From contig OY282456.1 of the NCBI GenBank assembly GCA_958296225.1, positions 2,790,001 through 2,854,000 on the forward strand: 64,000 nt of DNA, given 5' to 3'. Below the pieces are notes generated by a model. It had not been told where the DNA came from and did not search any database. It saw nothing but the letters and a program-made list of their open reading frames with translations. Position 1 is the first letter of the stretch. Each line of letters starts with the position of its first letter. The position numbers and the translations under genes were made by a program. Source of the stretch: an uncultured Dehalococcoidia bacterium (lineage in GTDB: Bacteria > Chloroflexota > Dehalococcoidia > Lucifugimonadales > UBA3495). Below are positions 1-8,863 of the stretch, piece after piece.

Positions 1-2
1 AG

Positions 3-371
3 TTGGGTTACGCCCCGCGCACGGTGGTTGTGGATTTCCACGCCGAGGCCACTTCGGAAAAGCAGGGGCTGGCCTGGTATCTGGATGGGCGGGTCAGCGC
101 CGTGGTGGGCACCCACACCCACGTGGCCACCGCCGACGCCCGCATTATGCCGGGCGGCGCCGCCTACGTCAGCGACCTGGGCATGACCGGCCCGCTGGAT
201 TCGGTCATCGGGACGAAAGTGGCGCCGGTTTTGGAAAGATTCCGCACCGGCTTGCCCCAGCGCTTTGAGCCGGCGGCCGGCCCCTGCATCCTTAACTCAG
301 TGCTCATTGACATCGACGACCAATCCGGTCGCGCCTCGGAAATCGTGCGGATTGACCGCCAAATTGACTGA
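3..371 (+). CDS. ymdB: YmdB-family metallophosphoesterase, C-terminal part
   Basis: This is the 3' part of a TIGR00282/YmdB-type metallophosphoesterase, a family acting as 2',3'-cyclic-nucleotide phosphodiesterase in the cytoplasm. The visible 122 residues hold the family signatures DFHAEATSEK near the start, VVGTHTHVATAD and SDLGMTGPLDSVIG, which carry C-terminal metal-binding His residues. Full proteins are about 260 residues, so roughly the first half lies left of the window; the ATG-like first codon is internal and not a real start. It is followed 36 nt later by a PHP phosphoesterase on the same strand, so the two may be co-transcribed. Confidence 0.85.
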   Translation: MGYAPRTVVVDFHAEATSEKQGLAWYLDGRVSAVVGTHTHVATADARIMPGGAAYVSDLGMTGPLDSVIGTKVAPVLERFRTGLPQRFEPAAGPCILNSVLIDIDDQSGRASEIVRIDRQID

Positions 372-407
372 ACGCCAGCATCGCCAATTCCAACACCGGG
401 AGCCCTG

Positions 408-1295
408 ATGCCCATTACCGTTGACCTGCACCTGCACACCACCGCGTCAGACGGCCGCTTGACGCCTACCCAACTGGTAGAGCTGGCCGCGGCCAAGGGC
501 CTCCGCACCATATCCGTCAGCGACCACGACACTACCGCCGGGCTGGCCGAAGCCCAACGCGCCGTGGCCCGGATTCCCGGTATGCGCCTCATCCCCGGCA
601 TCGAGCTGAGCTGCGACGTGCCCGGCGGCGAGGTGCATATGCTGGGCTACTTTATGGACGTGAGCGACCCCGGTTTTCAGCAAACCCTCGCCGGATTCCG
701 TGAAGGACGCCTGGCCCGTGGCGAGGGCATGGTTCGCAAGCTGGCCGAGTTCGGAATGCACATCGCATGGGAACGGGTGCTGGAGATTGCCGGCGACGCT
801 TCCGTAGGCCGCCCCCATATCGCCCAGGCCCTGGTGGAGGCCGGCTATTTCCCCGAACCTTCCGCGGCGTTCCGGGAATACTTGGGGCGCAACGGCAAAG
901 CCTACGTGGAACGGGCCAAGTTGACCCCGCCCGACGCGGTGAAACTGCTGAATGATGTTGGCGGCGTGGCCGTCTTCGCGCACCCCTGGTTCGAGCGTCG
1001 GGGTAACGAGCCGGAACCGGAGCAGTCGCTTATCGCAACCGTTGAGGAGTTGAAAGCCGCCGGCCTGCACGGTATGGAAGTCCACTATGCTATGTACGAC
1101 GCAGCCACGGTGGACTGGCTGGCCGACGTGGCCCGGGCCTACGACCTCATCCCCTGCGGCGGCAGCGACTATCACCATAGCGGCAACTCCCGCGAACCTC
1201 TGCCCGGCGTCAACGGCCCGCCCTCGGAATCGGTGGCACGGCTGGAAACCGCCGCCCGGCAGCTGGCCGCCAGTCGTCGGCCCTCCGCCGGCTAA
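408..1295 (+). CDS. PHP-domain phosphoesterase (RNase AM / YciV-like)
   Basis: The 295-residue protein belongs to the PHP family of metal-dependent phosphoesterases that hydrolyse nucleoside 3',5'-bisphosphates or RNA 5' ends. The four PHP motifs are visible in order: HLHTTASDG near the N-terminus, SDHDT around residue 40, GIELS around 65, and FAHPW plus GGSDYH in the C-terminal half; these His and Asp residues bind the metal cluster. Length matches the TrpH/YciV family. It lies between ymdB and a plsY-like gene in the same direction. Substrate preference cannot be read from the sequence. Confidence 0.85.
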   Translation: MPITVDLHLHTTASDGRLTPTQLVELAAAKGLRTISVSDHDTTAGLAEAQRAVARIPGMRLIPGIELSCDVPGGEVHMLGYFMDVSDPGFQQTLAGFREGRLARGEGMVRKLAEFGMHIAWERVLEIAGDASVGRPHIAQALVEAGYFPEPSAAFREYLGRNGKAYVERAKLTPPDAVKLLNDVGGVAVFAHPWFERRGNEPEPEQSLIATVEELKAAGLHGMEVHYAMYDAATVDWLADVARAYDLIPCGGSDYHHSGNSREPLPGVNGPPSESVARLETAARQLAASRRPSAG

Positions 1296-1335
1296 CCCGC
1301 GCCGCTGCCAATGATTGCTATGCCAGTGATTGCTT

Positions 1336-2043
1336 ATGGTTGACGCCGCGCTGGGCATCATCGGCCTTTGGGCCGCCGCCTACCTGGTCGGGGCAATGCC
1401 CGTTACCTGGCTGCTGGCCCGCGCCGTCGCTGGAATCGACCTGCGGCGACGCGGCAGCGGTAACGTCGGCGGCAGCAACGTCGCCCGGCAGCTGGGCAAG
1501 GGCTGGCTGCCGGTGGTGGCAGCTATCGATTTCACTCGCGGCGCCGCCCCCGTGCTTGCCGGCCAGTACGCGCTGGGCCTGGGGGAGTATGGCTGGCTGC
1601 TGGCGCTGACGCCGTTGTTCACCATTGCGGGGAACTGCTGGTCGCCGCTGCTGCGGTTCAACGGCGGCCGCAGCGTTGGCGTGTGGGCCGGGGGCCTACT
1701 GGCAATGTCGCCGCTGCTGTTTGCCGCCGCTTTTCTGGTGTATCTGGTCGGTTGGCTGGCCACCCGGCGCTCGGCGGAGTGGCTGCTGGCCGTGATGGTT
1801 CTGCTGCCGGCGGTGTGCGCGGCCTGGCCGGAACCCTGGATGCTGACCGCCGCGCCGGAGCAACTGGCCGTGTACACTGCGGCCGGCGCAGCAATTATGC
1901 TGGTAAAACGCCTGCTCTCCAACGGAGAACCTTTCACCGCGGGCGTGCCACGAAGTACGGTACTGTTGAATCGGCTGTTCCGCGACCGCGACATCGCCAA
2001 CCGCGAGCAGTGGGTGTCGCGGATGCCGGGCCGGACCGGATGA
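1336..2043 (+). CDS. plsY: PlsY-like glycerol-3-phosphate acyltransferase
   Basis: PlsY is a membrane enzyme that transfers an acyl group from acyl-phosphate to glycerol-3-phosphate, the first step of phospholipid synthesis. Motif 1 is clear (RGSGNVGGSNVAR after the first membrane segment), and the C-terminal VKRLLSNGEP fits motif 3. Motif 2, usually GGKGVA, reads GGRSVG here, so the lysine is replaced by arginine. Several hydrophobic segments are present. The ATG at 1336 was chosen; a TTG six bases upstream is also possible. About 235 residues is slightly long for the family. The altered motif leaves catalytic competence open. Confidence 0.75.
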   Translation: MVDAALGIIGLWAAAYLVGAMPVTWLLARAVAGIDLRRRGSGNVGGSNVARQLGKGWLPVVAAIDFTRGAAPVLAGQYALGLGEYGWLLALTPLFTIAGNCWSPLLRFNGGRSVGVWAGGLLAMSPLLFAAAFLVYLVGWLATRRSAEWLLAVMVLLPAVCAAWPEPWMLTAAPEQLAVYTAAGAAIMLVKRLLSNGEPFTAGVPRSTVLLNRLFRDRDIANREQWVSRMPGRTG

Positions 2044-2055
2044 CGGAGGTTGCTT

Positions 2056-2352
2056 ATGACTACTACCCAAGCGCTGGGCGATGACTACGACGAAATCGAG
2101 CGGAATATCGACTGGATTGAGCGGCTGGAACGGGTGCGAACCCGCCGCGACCGGGCTACCGCAATCCGGGCCGCCGTCCAGTACGTAGAACAGCTGCGGC
2201 AAATCATCAACGGCCTGGCCGGCCCCCTGACGCCGGCGGAGCTGCAGCAGCATTGCGGGAGCGAACTGGCGGAAACGGCCCAATCCGTCATCCAAGGCTC
2301 TCCCGACGCCTGGACGGAGCGAATCAGGCCGGCGCTCCTGTCCGAGGACTAG
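2056..2352 (+). CDS. hypothetical protein, 98 aa
   Basis: A small acidic protein rich in predicted helix, with no motif I recognise. The start is set by GGAGG at 2045-2049 placed six bases before the ATG at 2056; an in-frame TTG at 2050 is too close to that site. It begins 12 nt after the plsY-like gene and ends 10 nt before the next gene, so the three probably share a transcript. Function unknown. Confidence 0.65.
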   Translation: MTTTQALGDDYDEIERNIDWIERLERVRTRRDRATAIRAAVQYVEQLRQIINGLAGPLTPAELQQHCGSELAETAQSVIQGSPDAWTERIRPALLSED

Positions 2353-2362
2353 CGAACCGGCC

Positions 2363-2866
2363 ATGGCGGAGCAGCAAACCGAACCCCAGGCAATTACCTG
2401 CCACTGGCATCCGGGAGTGTCCACCGGGCTATCCTGTAGCCAGTGCCGGCGGCCGATTTGTACCGAATGCCTGGTGCAGGCGCCCGTGGGCATCCGGTGC
2501 CGCGAGTGCGGGCGGGCGCAGCCCTTGCCGACCTTTGACGTGAGGCCGGTATTTTACGTGCGCGCGGCGGTGGTCGCCGCCGTGATTGCCGTCATCGGGG
2601 TGTTCCTGGGAACTTTCCTGGCCATGCTCATCGGCGGTCTGGCCTTTGTCGTGATGCCCCTCGCCGTAGGCTATGCCGCCGGCGAGGTCATCAGCCGGGT
2701 AGTCAACCTGAAACGCAGCCGTGGACTGATGTGCATTGCCGGGGGCACGGTCGTGTTTTCGGTCATTGTGTCGCTGTTTCTGCTGGACTTTCGTTTGCTG
2801 GGCCTGTGGGGAATGCTCGCTACGGTAGGCGGAGTGCTCATCGCCATCAGACAGGTGCGTCTCTAG
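2363..2866 (+). CDS. zinc-finger (B-box-like) membrane protein
   Basis: The first 45 residues form a cysteine/histidine cluster (CHWHPG, CSQC, CTEC, GIRCREC) like the B-box-type zinc fingers found at the N-termini of bacterial rhomboid and other membrane proteins. The remaining 120 residues contain three hydrophobic stretches consistent with membrane segments, separated by a short basic loop (NLKRSRG). No protease motif is present, so it is not a rhomboid. It is the last gene of the rightward housekeeping run and converges on recX. Function unknown. Confidence 0.65.
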   Translation: MAEQQTEPQAITCHWHPGVSTGLSCSQCRRPICTECLVQAPVGIRCRECGRAQPLPTFDVRPVFYVRAAVVAAVIAVIGVFLGTFLAMLIGGLAFVVMPLAVGYAAGEVISRVVNLKRSRGLMCIAGGTVVFSVIVSLFLLDFRLLGLWGMLATVGGVLIAIRQVRL

Positions 2867-2902
2867 CCTTTGCCGTCGGGTTTGGGGATGCGCCGGGCCG
2901 GT

Positions 2903-3385
2903 TCATTCCCCGGCGGCGTATTCCTGCCACAGTCGCCCTGCCGTGTCGCGGGTTACGCTGCCGGTGAACCCTCTCCGTCGTAAATACTCCCATATCTTGC
3001 GCTGAAAGGTTGCATAGGGCATTTGATGGCCGTCCAGCCAGCGTTGGGCGCGGCGCTGTCCCGCCCGGTAGGCGTTGCCCGCTTCGTTCAGGTCGGCCAA
3101 GGCGTCATCAATTATGCTGTCCGCGATGCCTTTGGTACGCAACTCCCGGCGCAGCAGGAAGGCTCCCCGCGGTCGGCGGCGTTCGCGGCTGTTACGCCAT
3201 TGGCGCGCGAACTCGACATCGTCCAGGTAGCCGTAGCTTTTGAGAGAGTCAATAACTTGCTCAACAACGGGCTGGGGGAAGTCCCGCCCAACCCGTTGGC
3301 GCACCTCGGCTACCGACCGCGGCCTGAAACTCACATAGCGCAGGGCGACTTGCAAAGCCTGGGGGTAAAGGTCAGGCGTAGCCAT
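2903..3385 (-). CDS. recX: regulatory protein RecX
   Basis: RecX binds RecA filaments and limits recombinase activity. The 160-residue protein shows the usual helical repeats, including RPRSVAEVRQRV, YLDDVEFARQWRNSR and GAFLLRRELRTKGI. Its ATG overlaps the recA stop codon by one base (TAATG), the classic recA-recX coupling, so translation is likely linked. Length is normal for the family. Confidence 0.92.
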   Translation of the reverse strand: MATPDLYPQALQVALRYVSFRPRSVAEVRQRVGRDFPQPVVEQVIDSLKSYGYLDDVEFARQWRNSRERRRPRGAFLLRRELRTKGIADSIIDDALADLNEAGNAYRAGQRRAQRWLDGHQMPYATFQRKIWEYLRRRGFTGSVTRDTAGRLWQEYAAGE

Positions 3386-4497
3386 TAGTTCACGCTGACG
3401 GCGTCGGAATTGGCGATGTGGGCCGCTCCGTTTGATGCGGCGGCGGTCTGGTGGCCGTTGCCGCCGCCGGCCCCTTCGGCAGCCGGCTCCTCATCGCCCC
3501 GTATCAGCCCCTCGATGGCCGCGGCGATGTCAGAGCGTTCCGTGAGAAAGAGCTTGGCGTTCTCCCGACCCTGCCCCAGACGGGTATCGCCGTAGGAGTA
3601 ATAGGCGCCGGCTTTCTTGACGATGCCCCGGTTCACGCCGATGTCCAGCAGGTCGCCCATCTTGCTGATGCCCTGGTTGAACATGATGTCAAACTCGGCA
3701 ACCCGGAAGGGAGCCGCTACCTTGTTCTTGACGATGCGGGCGCGCACCCGGTTGCCGACGATTTCGGAGCCTTGCTTGAGGGACTCGCTGCGGCGCAGGT
3801 CGATGCGAACCGAGCTGTAAAACTTGAGGGCGCGGCCGCCGGGCGTAACTTCCGGGCTGCCGTAGCTGACGCCGATTTTCTCACGGATTTGATTGATGAA
3901 TACGACGGCGGTGCGGGATTGGTTGATGGTCGCGGTAAGTTTGCGCAGCGCCTGCGACATCAGGCGCGCCTGCAACCCCACGTGAATGTCCCCCATGTCG
4001 CCCTCAATTTCGGCCTGCGGCACCAGGGCGGCAACGCTGTCGATGACCACGGAATCAACGGCCCCGCTGCGTACCAGCTGCTCCGTGATGTCCAGAGCCT
4101 GCTCGGCGGAATCGGGCTGGGAAATCAGCAGGTGATCAAGGTCAAGGCCGCAATTGGTGGCGTACTGCGGGTCCATGGCGTGCTCGGCGTCAATGTAGGC
4201 GGCCAAACCGCCCATCCGCTGGGTTTCGGTCATAATATGGATGGCCAGGGTCGATTTGCCGGCGGACTCTCCGCCGTAGATTTCAGTAACGCGGCCCCGG
4301 GGCAATCCACCCACCCCCAACGCCAGGTCCAGGGACAGGGAGCCGGTGGGGATGACGTTGGTGAACAGGTGCGCTACCTGCTCGTTGCCGCGCATCACCG
4401 CGCCCCGGCCGTGGTCTTTCTCGATTTTGCCCAGGGCAATTTCAAGAGCGGCCAGTTTGTTCTTGTCCAAATTGAGGGTTTCGGGGTTGATTGGCAT
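3385..4497 (-). CDS. recA: recombinase RecA
   Basis: RecA is the ATP-dependent strand-exchange recombinase of homologous repair and the co-protease of the SOS response. The 370-residue sequence has the Walker A motif GESAGKST at residues 76-83, the DNA-binding loop region and the conserved [14 protein letters not shown] stretch, and a variable C-terminal tail rich in Glu, Gly and Ala. A good ribosome site (GGGAGG) precedes the ATG at 4497. A strong sigma-70-type promoter sits just upstream, and recX follows with overlapping codons. Confidence 0.98.
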   Translation of the reverse strand: MPINPETLNLDKNKLAALEIALGKIEKDHGRGAVMRGNEQVAHLFTNVIPTGSLSLDLALGVGGLPRGRVTEIYGGESAGKSTLAIHIMTETQRMGGLAAYIDAEHAMDPQYATNCGLDLDHLLISQPDSAEQALDITEQLVRSGAVDSVVIDSVAALVPQAEIEGDMGDIHVGLQARLMSQALRKLTATINQSRTAVVFINQIREKIGVSYGSPEVTPGGRALKFYSSVRIDLRRSESLKQGSEIVGNRVRARIVKNKVAAPFRVAEFDIMFNQGISKMGDLLDIGVNRGIVKKAGAYYSYGDTRLGQGRENAKLFLTERSDIAAAIEGLIRGDEEPAAEGAGGGNGHQTAAASNGAAHIANSDAVSVN

Positions 4498-4534
4498 CGT
4501 TAACCTCCCGCGCTGCTACGCTGTAATTGCCGGG

Positions 4535-4563
4535 ATAATAGCACTTGCGTTCCAACGATGCAA
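4535..4563 (-). promoter_or_regulatory. recA promoter
   Basis: Reading the minus strand, TTGCAT (4563-4558) and TATTAT (4540-4535) are separated by exactly 17 bases, a good sigma-70-type -35/-10 pair about 40 bases upstream of the recA ATG. I do not see a clear LexA operator of either the E. coli or the Bacillus type over it. Confidence 0.6.
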
Positions 4564-4623
4564 CAGTGTAGCGTCACTATTTGAGCGATTTTAGCGGGGC
4601 GCACGGCCCCATACCTAAAAGTC

Positions 4624-4854
4624 TCAAAAGCCGCCCTGAAAGCCGATGGTTACGACGCCGTTTTCAACAATCACGGGCGTTACGCGCTCTCCGCCGGACA
4701 GCTCCAGCAGCGCCGGCACCTGGTCCGGCCGCTTGGACACGTCAATCTCGGTGTAGGCCGCCCGCTGGCGGCGATAGTGCATCTTGGCCTGCGCCGAAAA
4801 GGGACAGTCGGGATGAGTGTAGAGGATGATTTCGGTTTGCTCTGCGGTGGTCAA
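4624..4854 (-). CDS. glutaredoxin-like thiol protein (CPFS active site)
   Basis: A 76-residue thioredoxin-fold protein. The active site reads HPDCPFS, a single redox cysteine in a CxxS arrangement, and the C-terminal half has the TPVIVENG cis-proline segment followed by VTIGFQGG. The frame stays open well upstream, but that sequence is not protein-like; the TTG at 4854 is preferred because AGGAG lies six bases before it and the resulting length fits small glutaredoxins. The pattern recalls the Uxx-star glutaredoxin-like family, some members of which have selenocysteine at this cysteine; that assignment is from memory. It may reduce protein disulfides. Confidence 0.7.
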   Translation of the reverse strand: MTTAEQTEIILYTHPDCPFSAQAKMHYRRQRAAYTEIDVSKRPDQVPALLELSGGERVTPVIVENGVVTIGFQGGF

Positions 4855-5187
4855 AGTGGTCTCCTGGTCGCGCTGGCAGAGAATTGCCGGCGGGTGTACG
4901 CCAATGCGGCTGCCCAATTGTACGTAGCCGCACGGTATAAAGCAATGAATACAATGAATACGGTGAATACGGAATGAATGCGAATTGACGGTCGGGGCCT
5001 TTTCAAAGCGCGGCGTTGGGGGAGAATATGACGGCGGGTTGAGCGGCCAGGCGTCGCGCTTGCCGGTCAGGGGTTCCCGTGAAAAGGCCCTGCGCCAGCC
5101 CGGCCCATCTGTTGACGGGGGCAACGGCGCCCATTAGACTCGCCTCACGGCATTGCCTCCCAGTCGCCCATCAAGAGGAGCATATTG
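4855..5187. other. intergenic region with 9-bp tandem repeat
   Basis: Upstream region between the leftward glutaredoxin gene and the rightward selenoprotein gene. It contains four imperfect copies of AATGAATAC in tandem (4944-4979), the lowest-GC patch here. The open frame that crosses it on the minus strand looks fortuitous. No convincing promoter was identified. Confidence 0.5.
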
Positions 5188-6912
5188 ATGAAGTTGCAGA
5201 TAATGTCCCCCGCTGCGGCCCGCGTTGATTTCAAGGTGCCGCCGGCGCCGCGCCTGGAGACCCTGGAAGGCAAGACCATCGGCCTTTACAACAATATGAC
5301 CGGCGGCGCCGACGTAGCGGTGAACCGGGTGGCGGAGCATATCGGCCGGCGGTTCGCCAACGTCAAGTTCGAGCGGTACGGCGGCAACCTGCGGCCCGGC
5401 CGGCCCGCCCTGAGCCGCGGCAACCACATCGACGAGGAGGAGGCTATCCGCATCGCCGGCGAAGTTGATGCCATGATTGGCGCCACGGCCCATTGAGGGG
5501 GCTGCACGTCGTGGCTTGCCCACGACATGGTTGCTATGGAAAAGGCCGGCGTGCCGGTTGTCGGCATCGCCGCCCGCAGCTTCGCCCGCGCCTGGCAGTC
5601 CTGCGTGGATGGCTGGGGCCAACCCGGGGCGGCGTATGTCACCATTCCCCACGCCACCACCGGCCAGCAGCCGGACTACATCTGCAAGATGGTGGACGAG
5701 CAGATTGACGACATCATCACGGGGCTGACCCGGCTGACGGCCGCGCCGGCCGCCCGCAATGGGGCCGGCAACGGCCGCCGGGACACGGAGCTGTTCACCG
5801 TGGCGCTGGACGATTCACCCTTGGGTCTGGACGCCGTGAACCGCTTCCTGGAAGAACGCGAGTGGAGCGACGGTATGCCCGTCATCCCGCCCACGCCCGC
5901 CGCGGTGGAGGCTATGCTCACGGGCACTAAACGCAGTCCTCAGGACGTGGTGATGGTGATGGAGCCGGGTTTCGGCCTGGCCACGGTGGAGAAAATCGCC
6001 GTCAACGCGGTGATGGCCGGCTGCCAGCCCGAGCAGTTCCCCGTCCTGCTGGCCGCCATCGACTGCATCGCCCAACCGGAAATGAACCACCGGGATATGC
6101 AGGTGTCCGGCCATACCGAAGCGCCGCTGATTCTGGTCAACGGCCCCATCGCTGAAAAAGCCGGCATCAACTCTGGCACTTCGGCCATGGGGCCGGGCGT
6201 GGTCAACAAGGCCAACACCGCCATCGGGCGGGCGCTGCGGCTGTGCCTGATCAACATCGGCTACTGCAAGGCCGGCGCCGGCGACCCCAACTTCATCGGC
6301 CTGCCCACCAAGTTCGGTATGTGCATCGCCGAAAACGAAGCGGTCAGCCCCTGGCAACCCTATCACGTCGATAAGGGGTTCCGGCCCGACGAAAGCGCCG
6401 TTACGGTGGTTACCGTAACCGGGCCGACGGACATTCTCGATAACGCCTCCCGCAACCACCAGGACACTTTGCAGAACATCGCCTCCATGATGTTCTACCG
6501 CCACGCCGGCGGGGGCAGCTGGATTAAGGGCTGGCAGTCGGCCCAGGTAGGCCACACCAGCAAGCGGGTTCCCTACCGGAGTCCCTACCATCCCATTATG
6601 CTCAGCCCCTCGCGGGCGGTGATTCTGGCCGAGGCCGGCCTGAGCAAGCGCGACGCCCAGGAATGGCTGCACGAACACTGCCGGGCATCCTTGAGTGAAG
6701 CCGTCGGGCCGGCCGGAATGCCCACCGACGCTAACGGCAAGTGGCTAACCCACCCGGAGCTGCAGCATCTGGCGGACGACCCGGACGCCACCATTCCGGC
6801 GCTGGAAAGCCCGGAGCAGTACCTGCTGTTCGTAACCGGCGGTTCCACCCACTACGCCAACTTCTTCTACGGCACCTACGGCATCGCCACTATGCCGGTG
6901 GAGAACGTGTAG
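5188..6912 (+). CDS. UGSC-family selenoprotein (in-frame UGA read as Sec103)
   Basis: Two ORFs in the same frame (5188-5496 and from 5527) are separated only by TGA at 5494-5496, and the sequence between them is open. Read through, the protein is 574 residues with U103-G-G-C106 followed by TSWLAHDMVAMEKAG, which fits the UGSC family, named for its Sec-Gly-Ser-Cys motif. A SECIS-like hairpin follows the UGA. Upstream residues such as KTIGLYNN and GNHIDEEEA also fit the domain. The C-terminal 370 residues (from about SPLGLDAVNRF) form a second, uncharacterised domain. The ATG at 5188 has AGAGGAG seven bases upstream. A redox role is inferred from Sec/Cys chemistry; the substrate is unknown. It heads a run of hydrolase and monooxygenase genes. 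Confidence 0.85.
5494..5526 (+). promoter_or_regulatory. UGA selenocysteine codon with SECIS-like hairpin
   Basis: The UGA at 5494-5496 is followed after 11 bases by a perfect 7-bp stem, GTCGTGG (5508-5514) with CCACGAC (5520-5526), capped by the five-base loop CTTGC. The loop begins 19 bases after the UGA, in the window used by bacterial SECIS elements, and contains the U and G residues typical of SelB-binding loops. The hairpin lies inside coding sequence, as expected for bacteria. Confidence 0.75.
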
Positions 6913-6932
6913 GTGAACGGCCCTCACCCCGG

Positions 6933-6953
6933 CCCTCTCCCACCGGGAGAGGG
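6933..6953 (+). repeat. GC hairpin repeat (CCCTCTCCC family), copy 1
   Basis: The inverted repeat CCCTCTCCC / GGGAGAGGG with a three-base loop lies between the selenoprotein stop and the next ATG. Related copies are at 46232, 51369 and 53042. Its right arm also supplies the purine-rich ribosome site of the downstream gene. Confidence 0.7.
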
Positions 6954-6964
6954 GGAGCAGACTT

Positions 6965-7891
6965 ATGCCCAGGTTAGCAGCTGACCAGTACGTGTCCCAA
7001 GTCAGGATGCCGGACGACATCGACCAGTTCTGGGAGTCTGTGCTGGCGGAAACCGCCAAGATTCCGCTGGCGCCGGAAGTAGTGCATAACCCGTTGCGGT
7101 CTTACGGGGAGATTGACGTTTACGAGGTCTTCTTCACCAGCCTGGACCGGGTGCGCATCGCGGGATGGTACGCGGTGCCCAAAGAGCGGGACGGCCTTTT
7201 GCCGGGGCTGTTGCAGGTTCCGGGCTACAATATGGAGCCGCCGGTGCCCAAGAACTGGGCGCGCAAGGGCTACGCAGCGTTCAGCGTCGCGCCCCGGGGC
7301 AAGCTGCGCAGCAACCGGCAGTTCAACCCCGGCTACCCGGGCCTGCTCACCTACGGCATCGTGGATCGCAACACCTATTCCTACCGGGGCTTCTATATGG
7401 ATGCCTGCCGTGGGGTGGAGTTCCTGCTGGGCCGGGACGAGGTGGACGGCGGCCGAATCGGCGTAACCGGCCACAGCCAGGGCGGCGGGCTAACGGTTTC
7501 CACGGCGGCGCTGCGTCCCGAAATCAAGGCGGCGGCGGCCGGCGCGCCGTACCTGTGCGGCTACATGGACGCCATCGCGCTGACCGACGCCTATCCCTAT
7601 CAGGAGATTGCCGACTACCTGCGGATGAATCCGGGCCGCCGGGAGCAGGTGGCGGACACGCTGGCCTACTTCGACGGCATCAACCTGGCCCACCGCATCA
7701 CCTGCCCGGTAATCGTCAGCGTGGGGTTGCAGGACAGCACTTGCCCGCCGGAAACCGGCTTTGCCATGTTCAACGCCATCGCCAGCCCCGACAAGCGGAT
7801 GTACGCCTACGACGGCCACGGCCACGACGCCAACAACCACGAACACGCGGCCGTCGTGGACGAATTCCTCGCCAAACACTTGCAGCCATAA
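6965..7891 (+). CDS. CE7-type acetylxylan esterase / cephalosporin-C deacetylase-like hydrolase
   Basis: An alpha/beta hydrolase of 308 residues of the AXE1 type (carbohydrate esterase family 7), which removes acetyl groups from sugars or related esters. RGKLRS matches the family RGQ region, the nucleophile elbow is GHSQGG with Ser171, the acid is probably Asp257 in GLQDST, and the histidine lies in HGHDANNHEH (residues 285-294). No signal peptide is seen, so it is probably cytoplasmic. It follows the selenoprotein after a hairpin repeat and precedes a paralogue by 13 nt. Confidence 0.8.
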   Translation: MPRLAADQYVSQVRMPDDIDQFWESVLAETAKIPLAPEVVHNPLRSYGEIDVYEVFFTSLDRVRIAGWYAVPKERDGLLPGLLQVPGYNMEPPVPKNWARKGYAAFSVAPRGKLRSNRQFNPGYPGLLTYGIVDRNTYSYRGFYMDACRGVEFLLGRDEVDGGRIGVTGHSQGGGLTVSTAALRPEIKAAAAGAPYLCGYMDAIALTDAYPYQEIADYLRMNPGRREQVADTLAYFDGINLAHRITCPVIVSVGLQDSTCPPETGFAMFNAIASPDKRMYAYDGHGHDANNHEHAAVVDEFLAKHLQP

Positions 7892-7904
7892 CGGACTTGA
7901 CAGT

Positions 7905-8822
7905 ATGACGACACTGAGCGGCGCCAGGCCGCAAGACTTCAATGACTACTGGCAGACCGCCCTGGCGGAGCTGGCAGCGTTGCCGGCTGCTCCGGAGGTT
8001 GAGGAAATTCCCCTGCGGGCGACGGATTTTGCCACTGCTTACGGCGTGCGCCTGACTTCCATCGGCCCTTACCGCATCTATGCGTACCTGAGTATTCCGC
8101 GCGGCAACGGGCCCTTCCCGGCCCGGTACTTCCTGCCCCGTTACGGCAGCGTGGTGGACCTGGTGCCACAAGGCACGGCCAACGGCCAGCGTCGGGAGTA
8201 CGTTACTTTCTCTATCGGCGTGCGCGGGCAGCGGCTGGCCGACCAGCCCTATGCCGCCAGCTTCCCCGGCTTGCTTACCGACGGCATCGGCGACCCGGCA
8301 ACTTACGTCTATCGGGGCATACTGGCCGACTGCTGCCGCGGCCTGGAGTACCTGGCCGCCAGGCCGGAAGTGGATGGCGCGCGCATCGCCGCCATCGGCC
8401 CCGACCTGGCCCTGACCACGGCGGCCCTGTGTCCGCAAATTACGCACGTCGTTTGCACGCCGGCGCTGCTGTACGGAGCGGCCGACCTGGCGCCCCATAC
8501 CTCAGCCTACCCGTTGGAAGAGATTAACGACTATCTCCGCCGGCATCCGTCCCGGCGGGAACTGGTGCATCGCACGCTGTCCTACTTCGACCTCCGCTGG
8601 TTCGCGCCGCAAGTCAACGCGACTACGCTGCTGATGGCCGGAGCGGATGGCGCCGCGCTGGACGCCGCCGCTCTTGACCCGCTGGCGCAGGCCATCGCCG
8701 GCCCAACCGAGGTGCATCAGTCGGAGCATTCCGGCTACAAAGACGGCGTGTATAGCGAGGAATGGCTGACCCGCCAGTTTGGGATGGCCGAACCCAGCCT
8801 GCCGCCGCATTGGCAGTCGTAG
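7905..8822 (+). CDS. CE7-like paralogue lacking the catalytic serine
   Basis: A 305-residue paralogue of the preceding esterase: both share the N-terminal DFNDYWQ-type motif, GVRGQRLADQP, PGLLTDGI and a matching order of blocks. Where the upstream enzyme has GHSQGG this one has GPDLAL (residues 165-170), so Asp167 replaces the nucleophile. The C-terminal acid region is also degenerate, though a histidine remains in SEHSGYKDG. It is likely a non-catalytic partner or an enzyme with altered chemistry. The ATG at 7905 is preferred over a longer open frame because it aligns with the paralogue's start. Confidence 0.75.
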   Translation: MTTLSGARPQDFNDYWQTALAELAALPAAPEVEEIPLRATDFATAYGVRLTSIGPYRIYAYLSIPRGNGPFPARYFLPRYGSVVDLVPQGTANGQRREYVTFSIGVRGQRLADQPYAASFPGLLTDGIGDPATYVYRGILADCCRGLEYLAARPEVDGARIAAIGPDLALTTAALCPQITHVVCTPALLYGAADLAPHTSAYPLEEINDYLRRHPSRRELVHRTLSYFDLRWFAPQVNATTLLMAGADGAALDAAALDPLAQAIAGPTEVHQSEHSGYKDGVYSEEWLTRQFGMAEPSLPPHWQS

Positions 8823-8863
8823 CGGGCCGGAATGATTAGGGAGCGCAGAGGAGATGAGGCAGT

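Noticed and set aside
4855..5124. N-terminal extension of the glutaredoxin-like gene
   Set aside because: The extension is of unlikely composition and contains a 9-bp tandem repeat; the TTG with AGGAG gives normal family length.
5188..5496. A separate 100-residue protein ending at the TGA
   Set aside because: The next ORF is in the same frame with open sequence between, the motif across the TGA fits a selenoprotein, and a hairpin lies at SECIS distance.
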